43,042 nt of DNA, taken from positions 1-43,042 of the forward strand of contig CAZDMQ010000021.1 of assembly GCA_964506685.1 (NCBI GenBank). The letters run 5' to 3'. This stretch comes from UBA5336 sp964506685. Its GTDB lineage: Bacteria > Pseudomonadota > Alphaproteobacteria > Caulobacterales > Hyphomonadaceae. Positions 41,517 through 43,042 of the stretch are shown piece after piece. The notes under the pieces were generated by a model. It worked only from the letters and a program-made list of their open reading frames with translations, did not search any database and was not told the origin of the DNA. Each line of letters begins with the position of its first letter. The stretch's first letter is position 1. The position numbers and the translations under genes are program-made.

Positions 41517-41547
41517 AGCCCGGTCGCCCAGCGACCGGGCTTTTTTT
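41517..41547 (+). terminator. Strong intrinsic terminator on the plus strand, no gene leading to it
   Basis: AGCCCGGTCGC (41517-41527) pairs perfectly with GCGACCGGGCT (41531-41541) over a CCA loop, and seven T follow (41541-41547). The polarity is plus, but the nearest plus-strand gene ends at 39245 and the flanking genes are on the minus strand. On the minus strand no T-run follows, so it does not end the rarD transcript. It may close a small RNA that starts within or near the 5' end of the phosphatase gene. A GAGTTC-GG-GAACTC hairpin sits at about 41488-41501. Confidence 0.8.
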
Positions 41548-41564
41548 GCGCAGCCTTCGCCGGC

Positions 41565-42470
41565 TCAGGGAAGCGAGCCCGCCCGGGCGAGGCGCTGCGC
41601 ACGCCGGGTGCCCAGTACGCTGTCTGTCGTGAACACAATAAGGGCAGACCAGATGAAACTGAAGGCCAGCGCATGGACCAGCGTGAACGGCTCGCCATAA
41701 AGCAGGGCAACCAGGAATTGCAGCGTTGGCGCAAGATACTGCATCATGCCGATCGTGGCGAGCATCAAGCGCCTCGCCGCGACCGCAAACAGGATCAGCG
41801 GCACGGCCGTCACCGGACCGGCCGCGATCAGGGCGGCCAGATCGGTCGGGCGTGAACCGAACGGCGCCGCACCGGGCGTGGCAAGCTGCAACCCCAGCCA
41901 CAGCGCGGCGAGTGGAAACAGCAATGCCGCCTCGACCACGAAGCCCGCGCGCCCGTCCACCGGCACCTGCTTGCGGATCAGACCGTAAAGCGCAAAGCTC
42001 ATGCACAGGACCAGCGCCACCCAGGGAATGCGCCCGAAGGCCACGGTCATCACCAGCACACCGATGCCGGCCAGACCGACCGCGAACCACTGCGCCGGAC
42101 GCAGCCGCTCGGACAGGAACAGGTAGCCGAGCAGGATGCTGACCAGCGGGTTGATGTAATAGCCGAGACTGGCCTCCATGACGCGCGCCTCACCGACCGC
42201 CCAGATATAGAGGAACCAGTTGCCGCCGATCAGCAGGCCCGAGAGCAGGAGCCATTTCAGCCGCCGCGGTCGCAGCGCTTCGGCAAGATCGGTCCAGCGG
42301 CTGGCGAGGGCGAGAAAGACCAGACCCGTCGGCACGCTCCAGACGATCCGGTGCGCGAGCATGTCAGCCGGCGCGATATGGCCGAGCAGCTTGAAATAGA
42401 CCGGCAGAACGCCCCACAGGCCATAGGCTGCGAGCGCGGAGAGAAAACCGAGGCGGAGATCAGGGCTCAT
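41565..42470 (-). CDS. rarD: EamA family permease (RarD-like)
   Basis: A drug/metabolite transporter superfamily protein with about ten hydrophobic segments, 301 residues from the ATG with complement 42468-42470. The opening GFLSALAAYGLWGVLPVYFKLL, HRIVWSVP, LLIGGNWFLYIWAVGEARVMEASLGYYINPLVSILLG (in part) and SFALYGLIRKQ are typical of RarD. RarD members are annotated as chloramphenicol-sensitivity proteins; the real substrate is unknown. A longer frame upstream is open to 42863 but runs antisense-like with no family similarity and overlaps the OmpA gene. Confidence 0.92.
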   Translation of the reverse strand: MSPDLRLGFLSALAAYGLWGVLPVYFKLLGHIAPADMLAHRIVWSVPTGLVFLALASRWTDLAEALRPRRLKWLLLSGLLIGGNWFLYIWAVGEARVMEASLGYYINPLVSILLGYLFLSERLRPAQWFAVGLAGIGVLVMTVAFGRIPWVALVLCMSFALYGLIRKQVPVDGRAGFVVEAALLFPLAALWLGLQLATPGAAPFGSRPTDLAALIAAGPVTAVPLILFAVAARRLMLATIGMMQYLAPTLQFLVALLYGEPFTLVHALAFSFIWSALIVFTTDSVLGTRRAQRLARAGSLP

Positions 42471-42583
42471 GTCACCGCACCTACTGCGGCGCGACGGCCA
42501 GCGCCACCCGAAACATGTCCCCGCCATGACTGCCGCCCCGCCTGCTGCGGGTGCCGGCCTCTGCGGGAAGCCCATCCCGACAT

Positions 42584-42613
42584 GAAAACGGCCCGGCTGC
42601 TGGGCCGGGCCGT
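42584..42613 (-). terminator. Intrinsic terminator of the OmpA-family gene
   Basis: On the minus strand ACGGCCCGGC (42613-42604) pairs with GCCGGGCCGT (42597-42588) over a six-base loop, followed by TTTTC. The stem is ten pairs, very GC-rich, and sits 33 bp after the OmpA stop codon. Confidence 0.75.
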
Positions 42614-42645
42614 CCTCGTCTGGTTCTGTTTCCGTTGCCGCGCGC

Positions 42646-43042
42646 CTAGCGCACGATGATCGCGACTTCCGAACGGCGGTTGAGCGGCTCGCGAACACCG
42701 TCGCGGGTCTCTTTCGCCAGTTCGTTCTCGCCGCGACCGGCAGTGTCGATGATCCCGCCGGGAACGCCGCGTGACTGCAGGGCATTCGACACGATCGACG
42801 CCCGTTCGGCGGAAAGGCGCTGGTTGTAGGCCGAGTTGCCCGACGTATCGGTGTGGCCGACAATCGTCACGCTGCTGGCCGCACAATCTTCGCGATCACG
42901 AATATTGGCCACGGCCTGGTCGATCACAGCCGCAGCCTGGCTGGTCAGGTCGGCCTGGTCCCACTCGAAATAGACCACGAAGGTCTGGTTGAGCGAGGAG
43001 CACGCTTCCACGGCCTGTTCCTGCAGCTGCACCGGCGGCGGA
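42646..43042 (-). CDS. OmpA-family protein, C-terminal part (runs off window)
   Basis: Only the 3' end is in the window. After a proline-rich linker (PPPVQLQEQ) comes an OmpA-like peptidoglycan-binding domain: VVYFEWDQADLTSQAAAVID, TIVGHTDTSGNSAYNQRLSAERA (in part), GRGENELA and the terminal NRRSEVAIIVR. The Asp/Arg residues that bind diaminopimelate (HTDTSG, NRRSEV) are present. The domain anchors an outer-membrane protein or lipoprotein to the cell wall. Whether the missing part is a beta-barrel cannot be told. A terminator follows at 42584-42613. Confidence 0.92.
   Translation of the reverse strand, partial: PPPVQLQEQAVEACSSLNQTFVVYFEWDQADLTSQAAAVIDQAVANIRDREDCAASSVTIVGHTDTSGNSAYNQRLSAERASIVSNALQSRGVPGGIIDTAGRGENELAKETRDGVREPLNRRSEVAIIVR

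Noticed and set aside
42471..42863. N-terminal extension of RarD
   Set aside because: The upstream frame is Arg/Ser/Pro-rich without family similarity and would overlap the OmpA-family gene and its terminator; the ATG at 42470 fits RarD.
1..43042. tRNA, rRNA, CRISPR arrays, insertion sequences, prophage genes
   Set aside because: I looked for cloverleaf ends, regularly spaced repeats, transposase and phage structural motifs, and saw none.

Overview
This GC-rich window (one sampled 60-base line in dcd is 73% G+C) carries an alphaproteobacterial gene set: a pyrB/dihydroorotase-like pair beside ruvX, lptC-lptA-lptB-rpoN-hpf-ptsN, rplM-rpsI-argC (type 2 ArgC), ctaA, SPOR-nagZ-scpA-scpB, dgt facing erpA, and metZ-apaG facing a long-form dCTP deaminase. 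DUF6491, DUF2336 and DUF2842 proteins and a possible CtrA-like box fit the Maricaulales/Hyphomonadaceae-Caulobacterales neighbourhood. The exact genus cannot be read from the sequence.

Layout. 1-645: 5' part of gatA (minus). 942-8284: plus-strand surface/exopolysaccharide cassette (DUF6491 lipoprotein, rfbB, rfbA, a secreted RTX/beta-helix/RTX protein, a FecR-like periplasmic protein, a polyprenyl-phosphate sugar transferase). It separates gatA from gatC (8493-8780). 8946-9045 is a 100-N assembly gap with the same 55 bp on both sides. 9212-12801: ruvX, pyrB, pyrC-like gene, nitroreductase. 12940-18098 (minus): lptC, lptA, lptB, rpoN, hpf, ptsN. 18309-23677 (plus): acyltransferase/SGNH protein, DoxX-like membrane protein, DUF2336 protein, MFS transporter. 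23718-25732 (minus): rplM, rpsI, argC. 25771-28205: lipoprotein, ctaA, DUF2842. 28262-31979 (minus): SPOR protein, nagZ, scpA, scpB. 32096-34412: dgt, erpA, CDP-alcohol phosphatidyltransferase. 34487-37216: apaG, metZ, dcd. 37387-39537: potassium-channel-like gene, then a lower-GC island with a TIR-domain protein and a small unknown gene. 39721-43042: SDR, metallophosphatase, EamA/RarD permease, 3' part of an OmpA-family gene.

How the genes work together. RfbA and RfbB make dTDP-4-keto-6-deoxyglucose. The sugar transferase primes a lipid-linked glycan, and the RTX protein is a likely type I secreted surface protein. LptABC belong to LPS transport. RpoN, Hpf and PtsN form the familiar sigma-54/nitrogen-PTS/ribosome-hibernation group. 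ScpA/ScpB act in chromosome segregation, NagZ and the SPOR protein on the cell wall.

Most notable. (1) A 106-nt sequence occurs twice (minus strand 14405-14300, between rpoN and hpf; plus strand 37231-37336, after dcd). The copies align without gaps, 86 of 106 positions identical by hand count, and fold into the same two hairpins. One C-G to G-C compensatory swap in a stem suggests a structured RNA. (2) The TIR gene and its small convergent neighbour form a compact foreign-looking island that may be a defence locus. (3) A strong intrinsic terminator at 41517-41547 points along the plus strand although no plus-strand gene leads into it, suggesting an unannotated small RNA.
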